Both the position numbers and the translations under genes were made by a program. DNA of 64,000 bases from CALMEH01 sp964548225 (GTDB taxonomy: Bacteria; Acidobacteriota; Blastocatellia; Pyrinomonadales; Pyrinomonadaceae). Each line of letters opens with the position of its first letter. Positions within the stretch are counted from its first letter, which is position 1. This document shows, piece by piece, positions 49,770 to 58,249 of this stretch. The stretch is from positions 23,972 through 87,971 of the forward strand of contig CAZJQP010000009.1 of the NCBI GenBank assembly GCA_964548225.1, in the 5' to 3' direction. The notes below the pieces were generated by a model. The model did no database searches. It was not told where the DNA came from and saw only the letters and a list, made by a program, of their open reading frames with translations.

Positions 49770-49910
49770 GACTGGAGCGCAAGCGTCCCCGCTTGCAATG
49801 AGCGCGAGAGCGCGAAAAAGACTCGGATTATTTGGAAGTTTTGGGTGAGCAAACGCCGTTACACCGCTGAAAAGCGCGGCGTTTGCAAGCGGGACGCTTG
49901 CGCTCCAGTC
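49770..49910. mobile_element. TIR element copy D (141 bp)
   Basis: GACTGGAGCGCAAGCGTCCC at the left and GGGACGCTTGCGCTCCAGTC at the right. The body is close to copy A (AAGACTCGGATTATTTGGAA versus AAGACTCGCATTACTCGGAA), so these two are the most recent pair. It starts 5 bp after the stop of the 49093 gene. Confidence 0.85.
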
Positions 49911-49934
49911 AAAAACCTAATCAGTTACCATTTT

Positions 49935-51803
49935 TCACAAATTCATTTTCCGCAGAAGTTCTTGATAACGCGGTTCATTTCGCAGTGCTTCAAATTCGGG
50001 CGAGGCGGCAATCATCACGAGCCAAGGGTTTCGCGCCGTGAAGGATTTTTCCAAGTAAGTCAAAGCCGTTTCGCGGTCGCCGATATACATTGCGCGGTTG
50101 GCAACCGATGGATAGCTGTCGGCGTTTTTTGACCATACTTCAATAATAAAACGGGTAACTTCTTCGGGCGTTTGGGTTTTGGATTTTTCTTCAACCTGCG
50201 CGGCAAATTCGTTTTGCCCGTTGATGCGCGAACCGCTGACGACATATTTCAGCGATTCGCTTTTGCGCCCTTGAAGCCACGCCATTCGGGAAAGATACCA
50301 ATGCGAAAAAACCCAATTTTCATCGAGTTCGAGGGCTTTTTTGTAAAACTCCTCCGCTTTGGCGAAATCTTTTCTGCAAAAATAAACCGTGCCGAGATTG
50401 GCGTAATGCGACGGGTGAGTCGGGTCGAGACGGATGGCTTCCTCCATTTGGGCTTGCGCTTCGTCAAAGCGGCTCAGAAACATCAAAAGCATTCCGTAAC
50501 GCATTCTCGCGGCGGCTAATTGCGGCTCGATTTCGAGTATTTTTTTCCACGTTTCCTCCGCCTTTGCCCAATCCCAATCGTAAGTCGTTTGGATTTGTCC
50601 GAGCGTCAGCAAAGGCTCGACCAACTCCGGTTTGAGCGACAGAGCCTTTTGGATGTTGGCTTTTGCCTTTTCAACATCTTCGACCGAAGAATTGAAATTG
50701 TTCATAAAAAGCCGATACCGAACATCGGCAATTCCGGCATAGCCTTCGGCAAAATTCGGGTCAAGACGAACGGCGGTTTCAAACAGTTCGAGCGATTTTC
50801 GCAAAGATTGACCTTCGCTTCTGCGCCCGAAATATCTGGCTTTTAGATATGCTTCGTAAGCCTCTTCGTTTTGCGTCGGGCGTTGGGCGATTTCGATGTT
50901 TTGTTGGCGGTTTTGATTGAGTGAATCCAAAACTTTTGCAGAAATGCGGTCTTGCAAATTCAAGATTTGATTACTTCGTCCGTCAAAAACTTCCGACCAA
51001 ATCTGTTCGCCGCTTTCGACTGAAACGAGTTGCAGAGTAATGCGAAGCGTGTCGCCTTCGCGCTGAATTCTGCCGTCCAAAACGGCTTCGACTTCGAGTT
51101 TTTTGCCGATTTCAAAAATGCTCTGCTCGCTTTTGGCAAATCGCAAAACCGAAGCCGTCGGACGCACCGAAACATCGGGCAGTTTGCCGAGTTTCGTAAT
51201 CAAAAAATCGGTCATCTGCCAACGCAATTCTTCGTCGTCCGTCCCCATAAAGGATTTGAGGGGCAGAACGGCGATTGATTTTATTTGCCGTGTGTTCGAC
51301 GAATTGCGTTTGTAAAAATAAAACCCGAAAGCGGTCGTCAAAATAACGGCTAAAAGCGCAGTCGGAATCAGATAGCGTCTTGCCGAAACTTTTTTGAATT
51401 GCGGCGCGTCGGAAGTTTCGAGTTCTTCAATCAAAGTGCGCGAAATCGAATGCTTTTCGATGATTAAATCGTTGCCGTTTGCCTTAATTTCACCCGTGAA
51501 CCGATAACCGCGCCGCGGCACGGTTTTAATCAAATCTTCCGCTTCGCCGTGTTCCTTAAAAATTTTCCGAATACGGTAAATATGCCGCGAAAGATTGCTT
51601 TCTTCGACAAACGAATCCGCCCAAACTCTCTGCAAAAGTTCGTCTTTCGTAATGACTTCGCCGCCGTTTTCGGTCAAAACGCAGAGCAGTTCGATTTCCT
51701 TTAATTGCAGATTGACGGTTTCATTTTCGCACCACAAAACCTTCTTTTTCGCATCGAGCCGAAACTTTCCGAATTCGCGTAAGTTATTGATTTCACTATT
51801 CAT
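49935..51803 (-). CDS. CadC-like membrane regulator with winged helix and TPR part
   Basis: 622 residues. Residues about 10-105 are an OmpR/PhoB-type winged helix (FRLDAKKKVLWCENETVNLQ; ELLQRVWADSFVEESNLSRH; DLIKTVPRRGYRFTG). A membrane helix lies near 147-167 (LIPTALLAVILTTAFGFYFY). It is followed by a TolB-N/FlgO-like part (SIAVLPLKSF ... LDGRIQREGDTLRITLQLV) and a row of TPRs. DNA binding is in the cytoplasm and sensing outside, as in CadC/ToxR. The target genes are unknown; the gene is divergent from 51976. Confidence 0.9.
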   Translation of the reverse strand: MNSEINNLREFGKFRLDAKKKVLWCENETVNLQLKEIELLCVLTENGGEVITKDELLQRVWADSFVEESNLSRHIYRIRKIFKEHGEAEDLIKTVPRRGYRFTGEIKANGNDLIIEKHSISRTLIEELETSDAPQFKKVSARRYLIPTALLAVILTTAFGFYFYKRNSSNTRQIKSIAVLPLKSFMGTDDEELRWQMTDFLITKLGKLPDVSVRPTASVLRFAKSEQSIFEIGKKLEVEAVLDGRIQREGDTLRITLQLVSVESGEQIWSEVFDGRSNQILNLQDRISAKVLDSLNQNRQQNIEIAQRPTQNEEAYEAYLKARYFGRRSEGQSLRKSLELFETAVRLDPNFAEGYAGIADVRYRLFMNNFNSSVEDVEKAKANIQKALSLKPELVEPLLTLGQIQTTYDWDWAKAEETWKKILEIEPQLAAARMRYGMLLMFLSRFDEAQAQMEEAIRLDPTHPSHYANLGTVYFCRKDFAKAEEFYKKALELDENWVFSHWYLSRMAWLQGRKSESLKYVVSGSRINGQNEFAAQVEEKSKTQTPEEVTRFIIEVWSKNADSYPSVANRAMYIGDRETALTYLEKSFTARNPWLVMIAASPEFEALRNEPRYQELLRKMNL

Positions 51804-51975
51804 AAACTCTGTTTGAAAGCATTGGAGAAATAAAGGAGAAAAAGTTCAAGACTTTTTTCCGCTTCTCTTTTAAATTCCAATCAGCGACGCAAATGCGCGT
51901 GGCGCGGCTTAACGGGCGGGAGCGGTTTCTTGCCAAAAAAATGTGTTTCCGTCTGTAAAGCCGATTGTAAAACAA

Positions 51976-52248
51976 ATGACGCAAAAAGCAAAGAAATATT
52001 TAATCACCACCGAAACGCACGAGATTTTTATCGTCCGCCACGGACACGAGAAAATTTACGGATTCTGCTCCGAATGCGGCAATGAAGTGGAGATGCTCAA
52101 TTTGGATTTAGCGGTAACACATTCGAGCAAAAATGCACGGGAATTGTTCGTGTTGATTGAACGCGGCGCGATTCATTCGATTGAAACGGCAAGCGGGCAT
52201 CTGCTCATCTGCCGCAATTCTTTAATGTTCGAGCGACATATTTTTTGA
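51976..52248 (+). CDS. small zinc-knuckle / excisionase-like HTH protein
   Basis: 90 residues from the ATG at 51976. A short beta part with a Cys pair (FCSECGNEVEML) is followed by a stretch that looks like a MerR/excisionase helix-turn-helix: NARELFVLIERGAIHSIETA, then SGHLLICRNSLM. This suggests a small DNA-binding protein with a zinc knuckle of only two cysteines, or a dimeric zinc site. It is upstream of a lipoprotein gene and divergent from the CadC-like regulator. The role is inferred from motif resemblance only. Confidence 0.65.
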   Translation: MTQKAKKYLITTETHEIFIVRHGHEKIYGFCSECGNEVEMLNLDLAVTHSSKNARELFVLIERGAIHSIETASGHLLICRNSLMFERHIF

Positions 52249-52314
52249 AAATTTGTCAGTCGTTAGTAAGGCGGCGTTTGTTTTTCAAAATTTGAAGCGA
52301 AAAGGAGAAATAAG

Positions 52315-52893
52315 ATGAAAAGAAATTATGCGAATTTATTTTTAATATTGGCGGTGGTCGGATTTGTTTTATTGGGATGTCGGGCAAACGACACGAAAAC
52401 TAATTCGGAAGCAAAACCGGAAACAAAATCGGAAACTCAAGGAAAGTTTCCCGACACGGACGAAGGAGCGGCTATTTTTTTCAAAGAATTTGTTAAATCC
52501 GGCGCAGACCACGCGGCGTTGAGCAAACAGCTTCGCCCAAGCAAATCCGATTATGAAGCCTTTTTTAAGTCGGATTTAGCAACCAAAGCGGCTTCCGTTT
52601 ATGACCCGGCTTGGGAAGGCGGACAAATGGTGATTGTCCCCGGCAATGCCGAACGAACCGAAGTCAAAATTTATTCCTTAAAAAGCGACGAGGTAATAAA
52701 TTGGACGAAAACGGCGGAGATGAATTTCGCCGGAGGCTGGAAGAAAATTGCGCCGCACATTAAACCGGGTATGAAAATTTACGAAGTTAAATTTGTCAAA
52801 CCCGGTGAAACAACGGGTATGCGCTACGACGGCGTGGTGAACATCAACGGCAACTGGCGCATTTTCCCGAAACCGTGGCGGTTGGTTGAATAA
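52315..52893 (+). CDS. lipoprotein of unknown function
   Basis: 192 residues with AAAGGAG at 9-nt spacing. The N-terminus is a lipoprotein signal (LFLILAVVGFVLLGC) with the lipidated cysteine at position 22. A polar Lys/Glu/Thr linker is followed by an alpha/beta domain (AIFFKEFVKSGADHAALSKQ; GMKIYEVKFVKPGETTGMRY; NWRIFPKPWRLVE) that looks like a solute- or partner-binding fold. No family recognised. It is 29 bp before the delta-60 protein and probably co-transcribed. Confidence 0.8.
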   Translation: MKRNYANLFLILAVVGFVLLGCRANDTKTNSEAKPETKSETQGKFPDTDEGAAIFFKEFVKSGADHAALSKQLRPSKSDYEAFFKSDLATKAASVYDPAWEGGQMVIVPGNAERTEVKIYSLKSDEVINWTKTAEMNFAGGWKKIAPHIKPGMKIYEVKFVKPGETTGMRYDGVVNINGNWRIFPKPWRLVE

Positions 52894-52922
52894 GCGACGT
52901 GAACCGAACAGGAGAAATTTCA

Positions 52923-54608
52923 ATGAAAAAAAGAGTTATAAATTTAATGTTCTTGGTAGTTTTTACAGCAGTTTCCGGCTTTGCCGCAAGTCCCGGCGCG
53001 TTGGACGGCGTGTTTGATTCGGACGGCAAAGTTGCGACAAACGTGGGAGTATCGGTTAATCCGCGAGCTATTACAGTTCAGCCGGACGGGAAAATTATTG
53101 CGATTGGCGGATTGACATCCGGCGGATTTTTCGTTGTCCGCTATCTTCCGAACGGTGCGCTCGACCCAACTTTTGACTCGGACGGCATTCGCACCGGAAC
53201 TTTCGGCGGCACGTCAAGTGCTGTTTATGCAGTCGCTCTCCAGCCGGACGGAAAAATCATTATGGTCGGTGAAACAAGTGAATCGGGTAATATCAATTTT
53301 GCCGTTGTGCGGCTCAACCCGAACGGCTCGTTCGATACGAGTTTCGACACCGACGGCATCGTTACCACGGATTTTTCGGGCGGCACAGACCGCGCTTTTG
53401 GAGTCGGTCTGCAAACCGATGGAAAAATAGTGGTCGGCGGCAGCACGCAACCGAACAGCAATTTCGGATTTGCCCGTTACAATCCGAACGGCTCGCTCGA
53501 CACGACCTTTGACACCGACGGAAAAGTTATCGTTAATTTCGGCGGAACCGACCGTTTATCAGACCTTACAATTCAGCCGGATGGGAAAATAATCGGCGTG
53601 GGCGATACTTCGATTGGCAACGACTACGCGCTTTGCCGTTTGAATACGAACGGCAGTTTCGACACTTCGTTCAATCTTGACGGTCTGGCGACAACCGATA
53701 TTTTTGCCAATGACTCGGCAACGAAAGTCGCCCTTTTGCCGGACGGAAAAATTATCGCGGCAGGCAGCAGCAATGGCTTTACTATCGCCTCAATGGCGAG
53801 ATATTTTTCAAGTGGCATTCTCGACACATCGTTTGACGGCGACGGCAAAGTTACCAACGACTTGCCTTTTACAACGCAGGAAATCGTTTCAGGGTTGAAA
53901 ATTCAAGCCGACGGCAAAATTCTGACGGCATCGCAAACCTTTATCAACGGTAATGGCGACACCGCCGGTTTGCTGGTCAACCGCTACAACGCCAACGGAA
54001 GCGCGGATACGAGCTTCGGCACAAACGGCTATTCAATCGTCAGAGTGCAGGCGAACTTGGACGAAACGCCGAGTTCGCTCGAAATATTGAGCGGCGGAAA
54101 AGTCCTCGTTTTCGGCGGAACTTTTAACAACGAAATTGTTTCGCTGGCGCGGCTCAATTTAGACCCATCGCCGTCGCAAAGCGGCGATTTTGACGGCGAT
54201 GGCTTTGCGGATTTTGGCGTTTATCGCCCGACGACGACAAATTGGTTTGTCCTCAGAAGTTCCGACAACACAACGCAAATCTTCGCCTTCGGTGCAAACG
54301 GCGACATTCCGCTCGACGGCGATTTTGACGGCGACGGGCGCAACGATTTGGCAATTTACCGTCCGAATCCGGGACAATTTTGGTTTCAAAGAAGTTCGGA
54401 CAACACGGTTTTCGCCGCCCAATTCGGCACGCCGACCGACAAACCCGTGCCGGGCGATTACGACAAAGACGGCAAAACCGACATCGCCATTTTCCGCCCC
54501 GCAACCGGCGAATGGTTTGTCTTGCGAAGCAGTTCAAATTTCACAACATTTTTCGGCTTTGCGTTCGGCGCAAACGGCGATATTCCGATTACGCGGCAAG
54601 GTTTGTAG
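52923..54608 (+). CDS. exported delta-60 repeat protein with FG-GAP-like end
   Basis: 561 residues from the ATG at 52923 (AGGAG at 8-nt spacing); a GTG start eight codons earlier is less likely. A signal peptide (VINLMFLVVFTAVSGFAAS) is followed by about seven repeats of about 55 residues of the form GSFDTSFDTDGIVTT ... LQPDGKIVVGG, the delta-60 beta-propeller family. The last about 140 residues have three FG-GAP-like units (SGDFDGDGFADFGVYRP; GDFDGDGRNDLAIYRP; GDYDKDGKTDIAIFRP), which bind calcium in related proteins. A surface or outer protein, likely for contact or adhesion. It converges with the ABC-F gene, 3 bp apart. Confidence 0.9.
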   Translation: MKKRVINLMFLVVFTAVSGFAASPGALDGVFDSDGKVATNVGVSVNPRAITVQPDGKIIAIGGLTSGGFFVVRYLPNGALDPTFDSDGIRTGTFGGTSSAVYAVALQPDGKIIMVGETSESGNINFAVVRLNPNGSFDTSFDTDGIVTTDFSGGTDRAFGVGLQTDGKIVVGGSTQPNSNFGFARYNPNGSLDTTFDTDGKVIVNFGGTDRLSDLTIQPDGKIIGVGDTSIGNDYALCRLNTNGSFDTSFNLDGLATTDIFANDSATKVALLPDGKIIAAGSSNGFTIASMARYFSSGILDTSFDGDGKVTNDLPFTTQEIVSGLKIQADGKILTASQTFINGNGDTAGLLVNRYNANGSADTSFGTNGYSIVRVQANLDETPSSLEILSGGKVLVFGGTFNNEIVSLARLNLDPSPSQSGDFDGDGFADFGVYRPTTTNWFVLRSSDNTTQIFAFGANGDIPLDGDFDGDGRNDLAIYRPNPGQFWFQRSSDNTVFAAQFGTPTDKPVPGDYDKDGKTDIAIFRPATGEWFVLRSSSNFTTFFGFAFGANGDIPITRQGL

Positions 54609-54611
54609 AAA

Positions 54612-56519
54612 CTAAACCAATTCTTCTGCTAACTTCTCCCACTCGTCATAAAGCGTCTGAATTTTTTGCTCGGTCTTTTGATATTTTTCGTTGGTTTCCG
54701 TGAGTTTTGCGTGGTTTGAAGCAATTTCCGGCAAGCTCATTTCAAACGTGAGTTTTGCCAAATTTTCTTCCAAAGCCGGAATCTCCGTTTCGATTTCACG
54801 GATGCGGTTTTCGATTTTTTGAAGTTGATTCTTTGAAAACTGGTCTTTGGTCTTTGGTCTTTGGTCTTCGATTTTCGATGACGGTTCGAGATAGTTTTCT
54901 CCCTTTTTCGCTTTCTCCTCTTCTCCTCTCCTCAATTTCCATTCGTGAAATTCGCTGTAATTGCCGTCGTAAATTTCGACGTTGCTGTCCGTTTCAAATG
55001 AAAAAATCTGTGTCGCAATTTTGTCGAGAAAAAATCTATCGTGGCTGACGGTGATGATTGTGCCTTGATATGCGTCGAGTGCGTCTTCGAGGGCTTCGCG
55101 TGAAGGAATGTCGAGATGATTGGTCGGTTCGTCCAAAATCAACACATTTTTGTTTGAATAAATCAATTTCGCCAACGCCAATCTTCCCTTTTCGCCGCCG
55201 GAAAGGTCTTTCACCGATTTGAAAACATCTTCGCCCGAAAATAAAAATCGCGCTAAAAATGAACGCAATTCACCGTTTTCTGCGAGCGGTGCGACGCGGC
55301 GGAGTTCTTGAATAACTTCATTGCGCGGTTCTAAATCTTCCAAATTTTGCGAATAATAGCCGATGTCAGTTTTTGTTCCCCAAATAATTTTACCCGAAAT
55401 TTCACGAATATTTCCCAAAACGGTTTTCAGAAACGTCGTTTTTCCCGTCCCGTTTCCGCCGATAATGCCTAAACATTCGCCGCGATTCAAAGTAAAATTT
55501 ATATCTTTTGCCAAAACTTTTTCGCCGTATCCAATCGCTAAATCTTCAACCGTGAGAACATTCTGTCCGGCGCGTTCGACCTTTTTGAGATTAAAATTTC
55601 CGCTCGGCTTGTCAGATTCAACCGATTCGATACGCTCCATTCGTTGAAGCATATTGCGGCGGGATTTCGCTTGTTTCGTCTTTTGACCTTCAAGATTTTT
55701 GCGGACAAATTCTTCCGTCTTGGCGATAAACGCTTGCTGATTTTCAAATTCGCGCCGCTGTTGTTCGCGGCGTTCTTCGCGCTCGATGAGAAAATCTGAA
55801 TAATTTCCCTTATAAGAAAAGGTCTTGCCGTTTGCAATTTCGATGATTTTATTGGTCGTCCGATCTAAAAAATATCGGTCGTGGCTAATGAGAACAAAGG
55901 TTTTATCGTAATTTTTTAAGAAATTCTCCAACCATTCAACGGCTTCCACGTCCAAATGATTGGTCGGCTCGTCCAATAACAAAACGTCCGTGTTTGAAAG
56001 CAAAAGTCTGGCTAAACCCAAACGATTTTTCTGTCCGCCCGAAAGCGTTTTTGTTTCGTGATTCCAAGTTTCTTTTGAAAATCCGAGTCCAAGCAAAATC
56101 GCTTCAGCTTTCGCGGCATAGCTGAAACCGTCTTCCAATTCAAATTCTGTTTGCAAATCGGCGTATTTCATCAAAATCTCGTCGGAAACGTCGCGCTCCA
56201 TCTGCTTTTCAAGCCGCCGCATTTCGGCTTCAATGTCGTGAATTTTTTGAAAAGCCGAAAGTGCGGATGTATGCACGGTTTCGTTTTCCGAAAAATCAAC
56301 GTGCTGTTGAAGCAGACCGATTTTCAGATTGTTTATTTTTATAAAATCGCCTGAATCAGCCGTTTCTTCGCCTGTAATCAGCCGAAAAACCGTCGTTTTG
56401 CCTGCACCGTTGCGCCCGACAAAACCGATTTTTTCGTTCGGATTTACCTGAAACGTAACGCCGCGCAAAATCTCGTGTCCGCTGTAAGATTTATTGATGT
56501 CCGAAAGTCTGAAAAGCAT
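54612..56519 (-). CDS. ABC-F family ATPase (Uup/EttA-like)
   Basis: 635 residues with two ABC domains in one chain and no membrane part. Walker A motifs GRNGAGKTT (about 36) and GGNGTGKTT (about 345), signatures LSGGQKNRLGLARLL and LSGGEKGRLALAKLI, and the ABC-F linker between the two (RREFENQQAFIAKTEEFVRK). ABC-F proteins act on ribosomes or replication. A C-terminal coiled coil (ENRIREIETEIPALEENLAK) resembles that of Uup. Residues about 529-561 between domain 2 and this coil come from two word repeats in frame (GEEEKAKKGE, then EDQRPKTKDQ), so this linker was built by repeat insertion. Confidence 0.92.
   Translation of the reverse strand: MLFRLSDINKSYSGHEILRGVTFQVNPNEKIGFVGRNGAGKTTVFRLITGEETADSGDFIKINNLKIGLLQQHVDFSENETVHTSALSAFQKIHDIEAEMRRLEKQMERDVSDEILMKYADLQTEFELEDGFSYAAKAEAILLGLGFSKETWNHETKTLSGGQKNRLGLARLLLSNTDVLLLDEPTNHLDVEAVEWLENFLKNYDKTFVLISHDRYFLDRTTNKIIEIANGKTFSYKGNYSDFLIEREERREQQRREFENQQAFIAKTEEFVRKNLEGQKTKQAKSRRNMLQRMERIESVESDKPSGNFNLKKVERAGQNVLTVEDLAIGYGEKVLAKDINFTLNRGECLGIIGGNGTGKTTFLKTVLGNIREISGKIIWGTKTDIGYYSQNLEDLEPRNEVIQELRRVAPLAENGELRSFLARFLFSGEDVFKSVKDLSGGEKGRLALAKLIYSNKNVLILDEPTNHLDIPSREALEDALDAYQGTIITVSHDRFFLDKIATQIFSFETDSNVEIYDGNYSEFHEWKLRRGEEEKAKKGENYLEPSSKIEDQRPKTKDQFSKNQLQKIENRIREIETEIPALEENLAKLTFEMSLPEIASNHAKLTETNEKYQKTEQKIQTLYDEWEKLAEELV
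54838..54935. repeat. in-frame double word repeat in the ABC-F gene
   Basis: GGTCTTTGGTCTTTGGTCTT (54842-54866) and, 35 bp later, CTCCCTTTTTCGCTTTCTCC words (54899-54935). Two of the window's word sets (GGTCTTTG and GGAGAAGA) are placed side by side inside one gene. Confidence 0.8.
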
Positions 56520-56530
56520 AAAAATTTTAA

Positions 56531-56596
56531 GGTGAGAACTGAGAAGTGAGAACTGAGAATTTCACGTTTCTCAGTTCTCACTTCTCAGTTCTCACC
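56531..56596. terminator. word hairpin with perfect 29-bp arms (GTGAGAACT words)
   Basis: GGTGAGAACTGAGAAGTGAG onward (56531-56559) is the exact complement of 56568-56596 with an 8-nt loop; each arm holds GTGAGAACTGAG twice in part. It lies between two minus-strand genes, downstream of the peptidyl-prolyl isomerase. Confidence 0.85.
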
Positions 56597-56614
56597 TTTT
56601 TTTTCGCTCTTTAC

Positions 56615-57874
56615 CTATTTATTGGCTTTTGTATTAGCGTTTGCCGTGTTCGTGGCTTTATTATCCGCTTTTACATTAGCATTGGTGTTTGCGTTGGTGT
56701 TCGCATTTGTATTTGCCGCCGCCGTATTGGTGTTTGCGTTTGTGTTGCCTGTCGGAGCAGGACGCGCACCACTTAATTCATTCGGATTATCAACGATTTT
56801 CTTTGCCAAAAAGTTTTCGATTTTGGCTTCGTTCATCGCTTGCGCCGCGTAAGATTGGCTCAAAAGTTGTTTGCGGTTGTCAATTAAACTTTTGGTAACT
56901 TGTTCACGAACTTTCGGAGTTTCAAGTGTTAAATTTTCGTCTTTTTCGACTCTTTCCATCAACTTAAACACGAAAAATTTGCCTTCAATCGGCACGGGAT
57001 TCGTGAATTTTCCGACGGCAAATTGCGGATTCATAAAACCTTCAGCAAGTTGCGGATAGCTTTGTTTTAACTGTTCTTCCGAAAAATAACCGACTTCTCC
57101 GCCTTGAAATTTGCTTGGGTCCTCGCTGTATTCGTTGACCAAAGCCTGAAAATCACTGCCGGGTTGTTGGAGTTTGCCGAGCAATTCCTTCATTATCAAA
57201 TTCGTCGAATTTTCATCCGTCGTTTTATCGCCTTCGCCTCGATTTGCCGGATCAACTACGATTGCCGCAAGGCGAACACCACGTTTTCTGACGAACAATT
57301 CGGGATTGCCTTTGTAAAACGCTTCGATTTCAGCATCTTTCGGCGGTTCAATCCGGCTCGTTATTTTTTCGACCAAATTGTTAATCGCCAAACCTTTTTT
57401 GATGTTATCGCGCAAGGCTTTTTCATCCATTCCGGCAAGCGTCATCTGTTCTTGAAATTTTTCAACCGATAAACCGCTTTCCGTCTTGCGTTTGTTCAAT
57501 TCCGCCGTGATTTCTTCTTCAGTCGGGACTTTTGCATCTTTTTCCGCTTTTTGGAACAAAACTTCTTGTTGAATCAACTGCTCCAAAACTTGAAGACGTG
57601 CCGCTGCAAGTTCGAGCGGCGAGAGTTTCGCTTCCTGCCCCTGTGCTTGTTGTTTCACGGCGCGGTCAACATCCTGCATCGTAATTGCTTTTCCGTTGAC
57701 CGTTGCGGCTGTTTCATTCGGGTCAACGCTGCCGGTTGAATTATTTGCGCTACCGCCGCCACCGCAACCCGTTAAAATAAATGCGGCAAACGCAAAAAAA
57801 GCGATCAACGCAAGACTGTTTTTAGTATTTCGCACTATGGCTTTTACTCCTTCAAAATTAACTGTATCTATCAT
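56615..57874 (-). CDS. SurA/PrsA-like peptidyl-prolyl isomerase lipoprotein
   Basis: 419 residues. A lipoprotein signal (LIAFFAFAAFILTGC) gives the lipidated Cys37. The SurA_N-like chaperone region spans about 55-190 (VNGKAITMQDVDRAVKQQAQ, LEQLIQQEVLFQKAE), and a parvulin-type domain follows (about 200-330: KRGVRLAAIVVDPANRGEGD, FQALVNEYSEDPSKFQGGEV, GYFSEEQL). It would help fold exported proteins at the outer membrane or periplasm. The last about 45 residues are an Asn/Thr/Ala-rich tail (NANTNTAAANTNANTNANTN), like those of the rodZ-like and FHA proteins. Activity of the parvulin part is assumed. Confidence 0.88.
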   Translation of the reverse strand: MIDTVNFEGVKAIVRNTKNSLALIAFFAFAAFILTGCGGGGSANNSTGSVDPNETAATVNGKAITMQDVDRAVKQQAQGQEAKLSPLELAAARLQVLEQLIQQEVLFQKAEKDAKVPTEEEITAELNKRKTESGLSVEKFQEQMTLAGMDEKALRDNIKKGLAINNLVEKITSRIEPPKDAEIEAFYKGNPELFVRKRGVRLAAIVVDPANRGEGDKTTDENSTNLIMKELLGKLQQPGSDFQALVNEYSEDPSKFQGGEVGYFSEEQLKQSYPQLAEGFMNPQFAVGKFTNPVPIEGKFFVFKLMERVEKDENLTLETPKVREQVTKSLIDNRKQLLSQSYAAQAMNEAKIENFLAKKIVDNPNELSGARPAPTGNTNANTNTAAANTNANTNANTNANVKADNKATNTANANTKANK

Positions 57875-57915
57875 TACTTGACTAAACCTTAAAATATTTG
57901 TTATAAATCTAGTTT

Positions 57916-57940
57916 TTGAGTTTGCAAATTACAAACTCAA
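57916..57940. promoter_or_regulatory. dyad in the ppi/rpmB divergent gap
   Basis: TTGAGTTTG (57916-57924), 7-nt spacer, CAAACTCAA (57932-57940), flanked by TTTT on the left and TTTT on the right. Operator or hairpin; it lies 47 bp before rpmB. Confidence 0.5.
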
Positions 57941-57986
57941 TTTTATACCTCGTTATTATATTTACTTTGGAGGCACTTTAATTATT

Positions 57987-58181
57987 ATGGCTAAACGATG
58001 CGATGTCTGCGGCAAAGGTCCGCAATTCGGAAACAATGTTTCACACGCTAACAACAAAACCCGTCGCCGCTTTAATCCGAATCTGCAATCTATCCGCGTT
58101 CAACTTCCTTCGGGAAGCAACGGACGCGCGAAAGTTTGCACGCGCTGTATTAAATCCGGCAAAATTGTCAAAGCTGTGTAA
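57987..58181 (+). CDS. rpmB: 50S ribosomal protein L28
   Basis: 64 residues with GGAGG 12 nt before the ATG. MAKRCDVCGKGPQFGNNVSH, the typical L28 start with a CxxC, is followed by RRRFNPNLQSIRV and KVCTRCIKSGKIVK with a second CxxC, so this is the zinc-binding (C+) form. It is part of the large ribosomal subunit. A single gene with its own terminator, divergent from the peptidyl-prolyl isomerase. Confidence 0.96.
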   Translation: MAKRCDVCGKGPQFGNNVSHANNKTRRRFNPNLQSIRVQLPSGSNGRAKVCTRCIKSGKIVKAV

Positions 58182-58211
58182 ATCTTTGAGATTTAACTCG
58201 TTAAAATGGTT

Positions 58212-58249
58212 GCCAAGCGTGAGATTTTTTTTCGCGCTTGGCTTTTTTT
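58212..58249 (+). terminator. rho-independent terminator of rpmB
   Basis: GCCAAGCG (58212-58219) pairs with CGCTTGGC (58235-58242), followed by seven T residues. Confidence 0.85.
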
